The position numbers were made by a program, and so were the translations under genes. DNA of 64,000 bases from the NCBI GenBank assembly GCA_030015575.1, contig CM057338.1, positions 833,582,353 to 833,646,352 of the forward strand, given 5' to 3'. A model generated the notes under the pieces. It was not told the origin of the DNA. It made no database searches and saw only the letters and a program-made list of their open reading frames with translations. The DNA comes from Agapanthus africanus. Its lineage: Eukaryota > Streptophyta > Magnoliopsida > Asparagales > Amaryllidaceae. The stretch's first letter is position 1. Each line of letters opens with the position of its first letter. Below, one piece after another: positions 1-10,163 of this stretch.

Positions 1-142
1 ACAGCGCTGCAGAGCCCTAGCGCTCCAATTAAAAGAAGCGCTTCAGCGTTCCACATCTAGCGCAAAGCGCTGCAGAGTATTAGCGCTCCAAATTTAAAGA
101 AGCGCTTTGCGTTCCAAGTCTGGCGCACAGCGCCAAGTGCGC

Positions 143-775
143 CACGTGCTCCTCACGTGTACGCTATTTCACAAGAAGCGCTCTCCGCTCATTGACTGGA
201 GCACAGCGCCAAGCACACCACGTGCTCTTCATGTGTGTGCTCTTTCAAACAAGAGCTCTCTGCACTCATTTACTGGCACTCAGCGCCAAGCGCACCGCGT
301 ACTCCTCACGTGTGCGCTCTTTCAAACAAGAGCGCTCTGTACTTATTGACTGGCGCACAGTGCCAAGCGCACCATGTGCTCCTCACGTATGCGCTCTTTC
401 AAACGAGCGCTCCGCACTCATTTACTGGCACTCAGCACCAAGCGCCCACGTGCTCCTCATGTGTACGCTCTTTCAAAGAAGAGCGCTCTGCACTCATTGA
501 CTGGCGCACAGCGCCAAGCGCAGCACGTGCACCTCACGTGTGCGCTCTTTCAAACAAGAGCGCTCTGCACCCATTTACTGGCGCTCAGCGCCAAGCGTAC
601 CACGTGCTCCTCACATGTGCGCTCTTTCAAAGAAAGCGCTCTGCGCTCATTGATTGGCGCTCAGCGCCAAGCGCGCCACGTGCTCCTCACGTGTGCACTA
701 TCTCGCATAAAGCGCCTAAGCGCTCTGAATCTGGTGCTCAGCGCCAAGCGCACCACGTGCTCCTCACGTGTGCGC
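143..775. repeat. 77-bp tandem array with CACGTG cores in Tat-1 5' LTR
   Basis: Eight or more units of about 76-78 bp. Each unit has two CACGTG (or near) boxes separated by CTCCT, then a GCGCTCTT...AAGAGCGC inverted repeat, then TGGCGC-TCA-GCGCCA. The array lacks stop codons in several frames, so open frames of 80-189 codons overlap it in three frames; I treat these as products of the repeat and not as genes. The array continues in the 3' LTR at 16650-16872 and 36495-36930. Confidence 0.85.
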
Positions 776-1134
776 TGAGGGAACATAAAGTGTTCTTTAA
801 ATAAAAGCCCCAGAGCCATAATGAGTGCTCAACACTCAATAAAAGGAACAAAGATTGTCAGAGCCCAAACCAATGCTCAACGTTGTTAAATGAAAAAGAC
901 TGAGCCCAATTATATGTTTAAAATTTTGACTGAGTGGACCGAGCCCAAATTGGCCACAAATCCCTCAGTTAGATTAATTGAGCCTATATGCTCATAAATC
1001 TTTGATCTTAGTCCCAAATTGGACTACAGACCTCCCAACCAATATTGGTTCAAGGGTACATCTCTTCACTCCTCTGATATGTGTCGTTGTAATCCTTCAA
1101 CGTCTTCAGAGAGGTGACGGGTCCCGACAACCAG
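776..1134. repeat. LTR segment with short inverted repeats
   Basis: No gene. The segment has a run of short inverted repeats: GAACA/TGTTC near 780, GAGTG/CACTC near 820, GAGC/GCTC near 982, TAGTCC/GGACTA near 1009 and the palindrome AACCAATATTGGTT near 1038. The same segment recurs at 36905-37255 in the 3' LTR. Confidence 0.6.
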
Positions 1135-1365
1135 ACATTTTATGGACTTTGGGGTCCTTAAACTCATGGACTATGATGTCCTTAAACTTTATGGACTGTG
1201 AGGTCCTTAAACTCATAGACTATGATGTCTTTAAACTTTACAGACTATGACGTTTTTAAACTGTACTATGATGTCCTTAAAATTTACGGACTGTGGGGTC
1301 CTTAAACTCATGGACTATGATGTCTTTAAACTTATGGACCACAATGTCCCTAAACTAAAACAATA
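1135..1365. repeat. GGAC-N-GTCCTTAAACT repeats in Tat-1 5' LTR
   Basis: About seven tandem copies with a period near 33 bp of a unit reading (a/t)GGACTATGATGTCCTTAAACT, where GGAC and GTCC can pair. A second block lies at 37265-37500 in the 3' LTR, and related copies lie at 11540-11635 in the internal 3' region and, in the opposite orientation, in Tat-2 at 52740-52815 and 53940-54120. Confidence 0.8.
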
Positions 1366-1919
1366 GAGCCCAAATGCTCTTTTGTTGGATCTAAATGATC
1401 CTGTTGAGTAGATCTTAGTCTAAAATTAGATTAACGTATCCTCAACAAACATTTAAGTTGATTTTAGTCTCAAATAAGATTAAAGATCCTTAAACCTAAC
1501 CCAAACCCAAATCTAAGAAGATATGGATTTGGACTAATCTACACCCTACGGGCAACAACATAAATTAGTCTCCGTATACAATCCACGGGCAACCAAAAAT
1601 AAAACAAACATACACGACACGAAGTGAACATCTGTAGAAGGAGAAAGTGGTTACCGCGATGCGGTAGCGTAATTAACTGTAGGGGCTTGCGCCTGCAGGG
1701 AAGAGCATCCCCACAATCAAAAACCCCTCACAATGAAGGGGAATCTGACGAAGTCTGCTATATCGGCCGCATCCATCCAAACCTTCGATATATGGTGCCA
1801 TAAATCAACTTAGCATCTTCGGAGAGGTGGACGGATAAAACCAAATAGCATTTGCCCCCAAATTCAGGCGAGACGATCCATTCCGGATCGATCTCCCTTA
1901 TTCGGCGGCGAACAGATTC

Positions 1920-1938
1920 TGGCACGCCCGGTGGGACC
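1920..1938 (+). promoter_or_regulatory. Tat-1 primer-binding site
   Basis: TGGCACGCCCGGTGGGACC follows the LTR end by five bases (GATTC) and begins with TGG, as a site pairing to a tRNA 3' CCA end does. The identical 19-mer is found on the minus strand of Tat-2 at 57365-57383, six bases from its LTR. I did not assign the tRNA. Confidence 0.8.
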
Positions 1939-1961
1939 TTTTCCTCTTTTCACTCCACACT

Positions 1962-3050
1962 TTGTGTGTCTTGCTCGCGAACGAATCGCGGTTTTATATG
2001 GTTGCCCCTAGATTCATGGTACTAAGATTTGGTGTCTTGCTCCGTGCAGAAAACAGAAGATCAATGGCTTTCAACTGCACAAACTGCAACAACTGCAATA
2101 ACTCCCACTCTGTCCTCGCCGGAGGAGTGACCTACGGGCCTCAAGAGGCCTCCCTTTTGACGATGCTGGTGGACCAGGTGACGCAAGCCACCACAGGGCT
2201 ATTCTTTGGGACCATACTCCTACCCATAAGCTTCAACGCCCCACTGCCGCCGCAAGAAGCTCCGAAGAAGTCGGCCTTTGATCGTCTTACGACTATCGCG
2301 TCCCCTCTAAACGAGTCGCCCAAATCCAACGCCTCAGTCTTTAACAGACTGGGCCAAAACTCCAATAGGCCCATGAAGAAGCTCGCAATACCTGAAGGGG
2401 TTATCCCGAAACGGATAGTCATCCCCGCTCCAGTAAATGAAGTCGTCAAAGCGGCTTCTCCTGCTAAAGAATCGGTATTTGCAAGACTAGCCGCTCCAAC
2501 TCCTGTTCCAGGTGAAGTCGCAAAGGTTGCTACCCCTGTTCGAAAGTCTGCCTTCGACAGGTTGACCATCCCCTCTCAGCGAACGTCGGTCATCGACAGG
2601 ATAACGACGACAACAGCTCCTCATCAGAGCGGGGTGCATGAAGAAGCTCATTCAACAGCAGAGGTGGTCCCGTCCGCTCGACACGCTCGACGTCGCCATT
2701 GGTGCCGAATGAGGAAAGCTGGGGGCAGTTCCCCTTCTAGATTGACCCCGCCAGCTCCCATGGTGGAAGTTGATGTTGCCGTTCCAACTGGGAACAGCTT
2801 TGAACCACTCAGGAGGGTCCGCAAGAACTCTCCGACTGCCGTGCTGAAAAGATCTCCTCCACCTGTGGAGAATGCTACAAAGACAAGGCTAGAGCAGCCC
2901 TATCAGCGGCTGTCCTCTAAAATTCACAAGGTCTGGCGACAGGTCAAAAACTCTGCGATCAACCAAAACTACTCCCGCCGACCGAAGAAGATGAAAGTTC
3001 GGCAAGAGAAGGTCCAATCTGTCAAGCCACAGAAGGTGTCGTCTACTTAG
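1962..3050 (+). CDS. Tat-1 ORF1 (gag leader protein with KxSxFxRL repeats)
   Basis: This 362-codon open frame begins 48 bases after the LTR. Tat-lineage elements often carry an extra ORF between LTR and gag. The N-terminal part has a Cys/Asn-rich stretch (CTNCNNCNN, about residues 39-47); a start at Met35 (2064) would begin just before it and looks as good as the first Met. From about residue 100 there are five spaced copies of a K/R-x-S-x-F/I-x-R-L/I motif (AFDRL, VFNRL, VFARL, AFDRL, VIDRI), followed by a very basic C-terminus. Tat-2 keeps a related KSVFELL motif in its own ORF1. The function is unknown; the basic, low-complexity character suggests RNA binding, which is inference. Confidence 0.6.
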   Translation: MCVLLANESRFYMVAPRFMVLRFGVLLRAENRRSMAFNCTNCNNCNNSHSVLAGGVTYGPQEASLLTMLVDQVTQATTGLFFGTILLPISFNAPLPPQEAPKKSAFDRLTTIASPLNESPKSNASVFNRLGQNSNRPMKKLAIPEGVIPKRIVIPAPVNEVVKAASPAKESVFARLAAPTPVPGEVAKVATPVRKSAFDRLTIPSQRTSVIDRITTTTAPHQSGVHEEAHSTAEVVPSARHARRRHWCRMRKAGGSSPSRLTPPAPMVEVDVAVPTGNSFEPLRRVRKNSPTAVLKRSPPPVENATKTRLEQPYQRLSSKIHKVWRQVKNSAINQNYSRRPKKMKVRQEKVQSVKPQKVSST

Positions 3051-3170
3051 GTGCCCGCTACAATGGCCCCCTCAAATTCAATCATCCATAAAAAGAGGAG
3101 GCCGGAAAAAGTCCCCGTGTCCGCTACAAAGCTCAAAGGCACTTAATCGAAATGCCCCAAGTCTGGGGGC

Positions 3171-4700
3171 ATGGTGGTGCACACTGTTTATATGGCATCC
3201 GGAAAAGAGGATTGCCGTATCTCTACGAGCCATCGACCACTCACCAGATCCGTAACAAAGGCCCAGGAGCAGCAACAGAAGCTCCAGGAAATGTTAACAC
3301 AGATGGCCGTACTCACTGGGCCAAAAGAAAGCCCGGAGACGTCGTCAGAGCAGCGTTATGAACAAGAAACTGATGCTGAGTTCCTCCACAGAATCCTCGA
3401 GAAGAAGGACAAAGAGACAGCGGAACAAGCTGCCAACATAAAATGGATGGCGCTTTTATTCCGAGACATGGTCGGGATGATGCTACAGCCGGATCCTCCA
3501 GCTGAAGACCCTCCAATTATCTTTGAAGACGATAGGGAGAGATATCGAACCCTCTTCCGGCTTGTTCAGCAGCCAAAGAGGAGACCATTTCTAAAGCTGC
3601 CCTTGATGACTATATAGCTCAACAGATATGAGCTCACCGTGTGAGCAAAGCGGCCGGCCAAATTGTTAAGACTGGACGACTCTATCCGGGTTGGTACGAC
3701 CAAATAAAGTACCCGTCGGGGTATACGATCCCTAAATTCCATGTATATAAGGGGACGGGGAATCCACACCAGCACGTTGCTCAATTCAGAGCCTTGTGCG
3801 GTAATACTGGGGATGACGACAAACTGCTGCTTCGCCAGTTTGTTGGCAGCTTATCGGAGACAACTTTTGAATGGTACTCCGATCTCCCAAACGACTCCGT
3901 TAAGACATTTGCAGAAATGGAGTTATTGTTTACACAAAGGTTCGCAAGCGCTAGCGAACGCACCCCAATCACAGCATTAATTAACGCAAGGGTGAAGCCG
4001 GGCGAGACATGGGTCCAGTACGCGATACGATGGCGAAATCTATGGTCGAAGTGCGAACGACGCATTGAATAAGCGCCTACAGTAGGCATGTTCGTGGGTA
4101 CTCTTGATCCGCAGGCGACCATATCCCAATTCATGATGTTCTTCAAGCCAACTACCTTCCAGGCCTTGATTGACAAGCTGGCCCAAATGGATCAGATGGG
4201 TCATAGACCATTTTCTTCGAAGGTGGAACCTCGAAACGAAAAGGGAAAGGGAAAGCGGTCTTCGTTGCCAATGCTCAGCAGCAGCCCAGTGGTCCAAAAC
4301 CAACTGATCGCCAAGACGATAGACGACGATTCTTTAATGAGAAACTGAAGCGCCCTTATTCGTTTCCCCTGGATAAAACGAGGAGACTGTTCGAGTTGGC
4401 AGTGCGCAACAGGCTCATCACCTTGCCGGATCCAAAATGCTCATTGCAACCCGGTGAGGCCAATAATCCCAATTATTGCCCCTATCACCAAGTGGTAGGC
4501 CATCCAATCGAAAATTGCTTCGTCTTCAAAGGCTGGATTGAGGAACAATACCAACAGGGCAAATTCGCATAGTCTGAGAATTGGAAAGTAATCCCGCCTC
4601 AGCCACACGCTCTTAAAAGGGGGGACACACCGGGGGTATCGTGCTCTTTTATAGAAGAAGCTCCGTGGGAGGTCGCTCTTTCTGACAAGACGAAAAGAAT
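3171..4700 (+). pseudogene. gag: Tat-1 gag (capsid and zinc module), broken
   Basis: The start with VVHTVYM matches VVHIVYM in Tat-2. A glutamine-rich helical N-terminal part (3171-3617) is followed after a frame change by a capsid domain of the Retrotrans_gag type (3641-4072: YPSGY...PKF, NPHQHVAQF, LLLRQFVGSLSETTFEWY, RWRNLW). A further part (4088-4348) ends in a stop. A zinc-finger-like module at about 4440-4570 reads CPYH...GHPIENCF..KGWIEEQY. At least two frame changes and several stops break the gene. Gag packages element RNA in cytoplasmic particles; this copy cannot make a full protein. Confidence 0.8.
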
Positions 4701-4770
4701 ACTGAAGGATCTCTAAACATGCCCGGTAATCAGGAGGAAAAGTCCGCTGGAACCCGAGATCATTGAAGGA

Positions 4771-5547
4771 ATGCTGAAGCCGCGCCTGATTCCAAAAATT
4801 GGTAGCGATAATCAAAACGCTCAGGCCCAGCCGTCAAAGTCTTCGAAGAAGAAGAAGAAGACCAAAAAGCCCCTGAAGCCTGATGATAAGCGCACGGACC
4901 TACAAAAACATATTGACGCGTTGGAGGAATACAACCAAAAGGCGCGAACCCTGGTCACACTCCAAGAATTTCTCACCAATATCCTTGAGAGCGGAGATAA
5001 TGACAATAACGACAGAGATGACTCGTCAGAAGAATCTGAGGATTATGTGGCAAGTTGCCACGTGATCTCTCATTCGGCGTTAACTAACGAAGAAGCTCAC
5101 TTGGCGTTAGAAGACAGCATAACGGAGCTGGGGGCAGGGCCGAAGCCAAAACCCTTAAAACCGTCTGACGAGATGATCGACCTACTGCTGAACGAAGCCC
5201 GTCAGAAGAGCAAGGATGATCAAGAGCGTGAAATGGCCATATTCGAAAAAGCCAAACGTCGGCGATTGAACAAAAGGATTGAAATACCCCAACCGGATAG
5301 AAGCACTTCTGCCGCCGGCAAAAGCAGGTTCAAGACAAGGAAGCGGTTTGCTAAAGCCCTGTCGATGGGAATGAAGTTACCAACTTCCAAAAAAGATACT
5401 TCAGAAAATACGTGCCCTGACGAACTGATGCACATCCAAGATTCTGCTTGTACCATCGGAAGATCACGCACCCTACCGAAGAGTGCAATGCCTTCAAAAA
5501 TTGGTGGCAGGGATACGTTGCTCATCGGAAGCAGTTCAAGCGGATGA
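4771..5547 (+). pseudogene. Tat-1 gag-pro spacer, lysine-rich, part of a duplicated module
   Basis: A 258-codon open frame that is highly charged. It begins with a lysine run (SSKKKKKTKK), followed by a helical stretch (LQKHIDALEEYNQKARTLV) and an acidic stretch. Its central motif EMAIFEKAKRRRL recurs as EMAIYEKARTQRL at about 7375-7410, after the protease. This points to an internal duplication of the gag C-terminal region. No enzymatic motif is visible. It lies between the first zinc module and the protease in a frame different from both, so it is probably a piece of a once continuous gag-pro frame. Confidence 0.5.
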
Positions 5548-5615
5548 AGCGAAAAACGCGTTGAGAGCAGAAGAGCACGACAAATGAGCGCAAAAAAACT
5601 GCCGGCAACTGTCAC

Positions 5616-7142
5616 ATGGTTGATACCAAGGGATCGCAAGTTCTCACCTTCGGGAGCGATTCTGATGAAGAAATAGCCCTCGGCCCTCTTTTCAAGGAAT
5701 CCGTCTCTGAAATAGAAGAGACGAAGACCTGCAAGAACATTCAGCTGCGCAATAGCACGTTACCCGAGAAGAATCTCGGACCCACAAACAAAGGGTCGAG
5801 TAAAAAAGATAAAGGGAAGGAAAAAGTCCCTGAAGATATCTCCCTCGATGATCAAGTCGTTAAAGAGCTGACAGCCAAGGACCCGCCAAAGAAAAACAAG
5901 GTGGATTACAACGTTCTGGCACACCTGAGGAAGATACCCTCGCAACTAAGCATGCTCGATGCCCTTCTGCTATCCAAAGAGGCGAGAGATTCTCTGATCA
6001 AGGCATTACAAGAGCTTGACCAGTTTCAAGCTCTTCTCGCCGAAGAAAAGATGAAGGACGAGCTGGAAGAAATTCACAAAGCTGACATCACTTTCGGCAA
6101 TGAAGATCTCCTCCTCGGAACATGCGAGAACAACCGTCCTCTATATGTCTCCGGGTATTGCCATGACATTAAGATAGGGAAGATCCTAGTTGACAATAGG
6201 TCCTCTGTCAATCTCCTAAATGTGAGGGTGCTAAAAGAAATCTGCATGAGCGTTCAACACCTCGCTCGGGATAAAATCACTATCTTCGGGTTCGACTCCC
6301 AGTCATCACGGACGCTCGGGTCTATGATACTGACGTTATGTTTTGGGCTGCTCGTCACTGATATCAAGTTCCACGTCATTGATGCCAAGACTTGCTACAA
6401 CGCTTTGCTCGGTCGGCCTTGGTTACACGAGTACAACATCATCCCTTCTACACAATATCAGTGTATGAAGTATTTCAAGGATAGTCTCGAGTATACCGTA
6501 ACAGGGGAGCTGAACCCATTCTCCTTGAATGAAGTCCGAAAGTACGAAGATGCAAAATACTTCTTACCATACTTCGAAGTCACGGAAAGATGTCATAAAC
6601 CGGAGAATAAGCAAAAAGCTATCACCATCATTCCGGACTTCGGGAGCGATACCGAGGAGGAAGAAGAGATAGTCTATTCGAGACCGCCCCAATGCAACAA
6701 GCCTAGACCGTCTACCCCTATGTTGGTCTTCGGCAGCGACTCTGACGATGAGATCAATGCAGTATTCTCGGTCCGGCCATCAATAAAAGCCTTCACTGGT
6801 GATGAACGGAGTTTGCAAATCGCCATGGTTCCGCAAGAGCATTACAAAGAGCTCGACGCACTTGATATCTACAGTGTGCAAGAACTGCAGACGTTCTACG
6901 TCCCTCCTAGGAGAAAAGATGAAAAGGTGATCCTCTTTTATCGATCCGCAGAAACCAAAGTGGAGAAAGAAATCTGGCATGGCGCCGATTCTGCGCTTGA
7001 CAGGCTCCAGCCCATCCGTCTGCCCAGATACTACACAGAAGGATTAAAAAGGCAGTTGAGGCGCCAAGGTGTACCCTTCAAACAGACTGTTCGACAAGCT
7101 CAGTTCTACAACAGGATCTGGAACGTCCCCGAAACTCAGTGA
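5616..7142 (+). pseudogene. Tat-1 aspartic protease region
   Basis: This 508-codon open frame holds a retropepsin-like domain at about residues 165-275: LLLGTCENNRPLYVSGY, then ILVDNRSSVNLL, the flap-like FGFDSQSSRTLG and NALLGRPWLHE. In active gypsy proteases the catalytic motif is D-[ST]-G or D-G-G; here it reads D-N-R, so the catalytic glycine is missing and the enzyme is probably dead despite the long open frame. The LLGRPWL motif is typical of plant gypsy proteases. A second charged tail follows (about residues 330-500), with FGSDSDDE repeating the FGSDSDEE seen near the N-terminus. Confidence 0.72.
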
Positions 7143-7876
7143 AAATTTCCCAACGAGAGAATGGAAGCGATCGGGCTTGGATATGTTCAATCCAAGAAAC
7201 GGGAGCGATTCCATGGCTGCTACGTTATACATGATTTCGATGAAGAAGGAGATGCTCCGTTAGAATACGCTAACCCTGAACAAAACAAGGTCTCTTTATG
7301 AAAGTGCCAAGTCCGTCGTTCAAAGAACAGATGGATAAGCTAATAAGGGCAAGGTCCGGGATGACCATAGCCGCGAAATGGCCATCTATGAAAAAGCCAG
7401 GACGCAGCGCCTCCTTCAACTGGCTACAAAAAATGACGATGCCTTTCGTCGTCAGCCCGTCATACAGAAGACTCGACGCGGAGGCAAAAATAAACCGAAG
7501 AACGGAAAAAAATGTTCGACGGTAGCAAAGCGGGTCCAAGAAGCCTCGCGATCGAAAATTGAGCAGCCAGGATCCGTCTCTTATAAAGAATATGGGTCGA
7601 GCATATTCTTTTCCCCAAGACAAGACAAGAAAGATATCCAGTCTTGTCACTAAACATCAGATGATTACCCTCCCAGAGTCCAAGCACCCCGAACAAGCAA
7701 ACGAGGTCCATCACCCAGATTATTGCTCCTATCACTGAGCGATAGGACATCCTCTCAACGACCGCTTCACATTCAAAAACTGGGTTGAAGACCAATATCA
7801 GCAAGGCAGGTTCGCTCTATGCAGCAGTTGGAGGGTAACCCCACCACAGAAGCATGTTCCAAAAGCAACGTACATA
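7143..7876 (+). pseudogene. Tat-1 second, decayed gag zinc module
   Basis: No long open frame. In pieces of different frames I read EMAIYEKARTQRL (about 7375-7410) and, at about 7705-7800, HHPDYCSYH, a stop, then IGHPLNDRFTFKNWVEDQYQQG. The latter matches the zinc module at 4440-4570. The Cys that should follow HPLND is replaced by Arg, and a stop interrupts the finger. This is a degenerate second copy of the gag 3' region placed between protease and RT. Confidence 0.55.
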
Positions 7877-9003
7877 GTGAGAGTAGAACCAGATCAACAT
7901 CGGTCTTGGAAACGATCTCGTACCTGTCACGTGATAACGCTGTCAGGAGAAGGAGTGCCCGAGAATATAGATGACCTCTCCTGGTGCTTCGAAAATGAGG
8001 ACGAAGACGAGGTGATCTCAGAATTTCCACCAACGCCAAAAGAGCTGGAAGATGGGATACATACTACTGCAGATAACCTCAGAAAAATTGACTTGGGAAC
8101 GGTAAATGACCCACGACCAACGTTCGTCAGTGAGCTGTTGTATGAAGAAAAGGTAGCTACGCTCAGAGACGTGCTAATACAGTATAAAGACTGTTTCGCA
8201 TGGAACTACTCCGAAATGCCAAGACTAGATCCAGAAGTAGCTGTGCACAAATTGGCGATATCTCCGGATATCAAGCCAATCAAACAAGCACCGAGAAGAA
8301 TGCAGCTCGAACTTGAAATAAGCATCAATGCTGAGGTCAAGAAGCTAATCGACTCTGGCTTCATCTAAAAGGTTCAGTATCCTGACTGGATTGCCAACAT
8401 CGTCCCAGTGATGAAGAAAAATAGGACAGTACGCATCTGCGTAGACTTTCGGGACTTCAACAAAGCATGTCCGAAGGATGACTTTCCCGTACCGGTCACC
8501 GAGATGATGATAGACAACACGTCCACTCACGAAGTCTTCTCCTTCATGGACGACTCATCAGGGTACAATCAAATAAAGATGTATCCCGAAGACCAGAAGC
8601 ATACCGCTTTCCGAACTCCTCTGGGCATATTCTGCTACAAAGTGATGCCTTTCGGTCTGAAGAACGCAGGTGGCACCTATCAGAGGGCCATGATGAAGAT
8701 TTTCGATGACCTCATACATGCAATCGTCGAATGCTATATCGACGACCTCATGGTTAAAATCAAATTGTACGAAGAACATTGGGAACATCTGAAGATCGTG
8801 TTTCAACGCTTCGGAAATACAACTTGAAGATGAACCCTCTGAAATGCGCGTTCGGAGTCTCCTCAGGCAAATTCCTAGGATTCATCGTACGACACTGGGG
8901 AATCAAGATAGACCCATTGAAGATCAAGGCGATTATGGAAATACCTTCGCCAAGAACTCTCAAGCAACTGCGATCTCTCCAAGGAAAGCTCGCATATATC
9001 TGA
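7877..9003 (+). pseudogene. pol: Tat-1 reverse transcriptase, broken
   Basis: The gypsy RT runs through KLAISPDIKPIKQAPRRM (about 8246) to a stop at 8366-8368. It resumes in the same frame as VQYPDWIANIVPVMKK and RICVDFRDFNKACPKDDFP (8408-8827), with FMDDSSGYNQI and the catalytic YIDD box (about 8740). A frameshift near 8800 leads to LKMNPLKCAFGVSSGKFLG (8825-9003), and another stop (TGA at 9001-9003) ends the next piece. RT copies element RNA into DNA in virus-like particles. The catalytic aspartates are still present, but the frame is interrupted at least three times. Confidence 0.85.
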
Positions 9004-9699
9004 CGATTCATAGCTAATCTCTTCGGAAAGTCCCGTCCTTACAGTCATCTAATGAAGAAAGTGAATCCGTTCGTCTGAGATCGCAAATGCCAGAGTGCAC
9101 TGGACGAAATCAAGCAATACTTGCTGAATCCGCCGGTGCTGACCGTTCCGGTCAAGGGAAAGCCTCTCATCTTGTACACAACAGCCCTTGAAAGTTCTTT
9201 AGGTGCGCTATGGGCACAAGAAAATGACCAAAGGAAGGAGAGAGCCTTCTACTATTTGAGTCGAGTGCTCCTGGGGGCAGAAAAAAATTACTCCCCCATT
9301 GAAAAACACTGCCTGGCGTTGATCTTCGCGATAACAAAGCTCAGGCACTATACGTTGGCACATGAGGTCCATCTCATATCAAAGATAGGTCCTCTCAAAT
9401 ATTTGATGTCAAGAGCCATACTAATGGGACGACTCGCTAAATGGGCCCTCCTCATGATGGAGTTCTCGTTAACATATCGTCCTCTCAAGGCAGTGAAAGG
9501 CCAGGCCATCGCCGACTTCCTCGCTGAGCATCCGATACCTGCTGACTCACCTTTAAATTGTGAATTGCCAGACGAGCACGCATTTGACACGATCGACAGG
9601 GAGAGAGGAGGGAGTGATACCCGATGGGAACTCTACTTCGATGGAGCATCTTTCATGAAGAAGCGAAAGCACATCATCCCTATAATCAAAAAGGGGTAG
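9004..9699 (+). pseudogene. pol: Tat-1 RT connection and RNase H domain
   Basis: Open from 9121 to 9699 after a stop-containing stretch. Motifs: PPVLTVPVKGKPLILYT, SSLGALWAQEN, RAFYYLSRVLLGAEKNYSPIEKHCLALIFA (in two parts here: FYYLSRVL and NYSPIEKHCLAL) and KLRHYTLAH. This is the usual RNase H-like domain of Ty3/gypsy pol. It is followed by QAIADFLAEHPIP, which in Tat elements links to the second RNase H. The first catalytic Asp position reads YTTALESS where D is usual in active copies, so this domain may have lost activity. Confidence 0.75.
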
Positions 9700-10163
9700 G
9701 CCTCATCTTCGTGACTCCACATGGAGGGATAATGCGCTTTGCCTTCTCCTTAACAGAGCCGAGGAAGAACAATGAAGCCGAATATGAAGCTTTGATAGCA
9801 GGTCTTGAGATCGCTGTCGACATGGGAATCGAAAACCTCCTCATATACGGAGACTTCCAGCTGGTCGTTAGTTAAGTAAATGGCGACTATCAAACGTGCA
9901 AACCAGAGTTGGTAAAGTGCGGTGAGAGAGTGCAACAACTGCTGACTCGAATACCTTCCTACGCCCTGGAAAGAATACCGCACGTGGAAAATAGCAAGGA
10001 GGATGCATTAGCCAAGGTCGCTAAAGAACTGGCCGACGAGAGCCTCGATGACGTAAGGATCATTGTGAAAAGCCGTCGGGTTCTTGCACCAGCGGAAATA
10101 TCTTCGAATTCGTCTGAGGAAAAGGAAGCGACCGAGAAAACAGCCCTACAAATAGAGGACTAG
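9620..10163 (+). pseudogene. pol: Tat-1 second (archaeal-type) RNase H
   Basis: WELYFDGAS (about 9630) begins a second RNase H in the frame of the preceding piece. A frame change near 9690 leads to GLIFVTPHGG, NNEAEYEALIAGLEIA and LLIYGDFQLVV, ending in a stop at 9873. LERIPHVENSKEDALAKVA follows up to 10163. The motif set D, E, D (YFDGAS, NNEAEYEAL, YGDFQLV) is that of the archaeal-like RNase H known as the mark of the Tat lineage. All three acidic residues remain, but in two frames. Confidence 0.8.

Larger units (their letters stand above)
1..1914 (+). repeat. Tat-1 5' LTR, distal part
   Basis: This matches the 3' LTR from about 16530 to 16872 and then 36495 to 38055. It ends in AACA at 1914, five bases before the primer site. 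Contents in order: GCGCT-rich repeats (1-142), a 77-bp tandem array (143-775), short inverted repeats (800-1130), GGAC/GTCC repeats (1135-1365), and a unique U5-like part. Roughly 5% of positions differ from the 3' copy by eye. The start of this LTR lies upstream of the window. Confidence 0.88.

Noticed and set aside
107-804. Overlapping open frames of 80-189 codons, and similar ones at 36489-36920
   Set aside because: They run through the 77-bp LTR array in several frames at once and are Cys/His/Leu-rich only because the unit lacks stops.
2141-2569. Minus-strand 142-codon frame opposite Tat-1 ORF1
   Set aside because: Shadow of ORF1; no recognisable domain.
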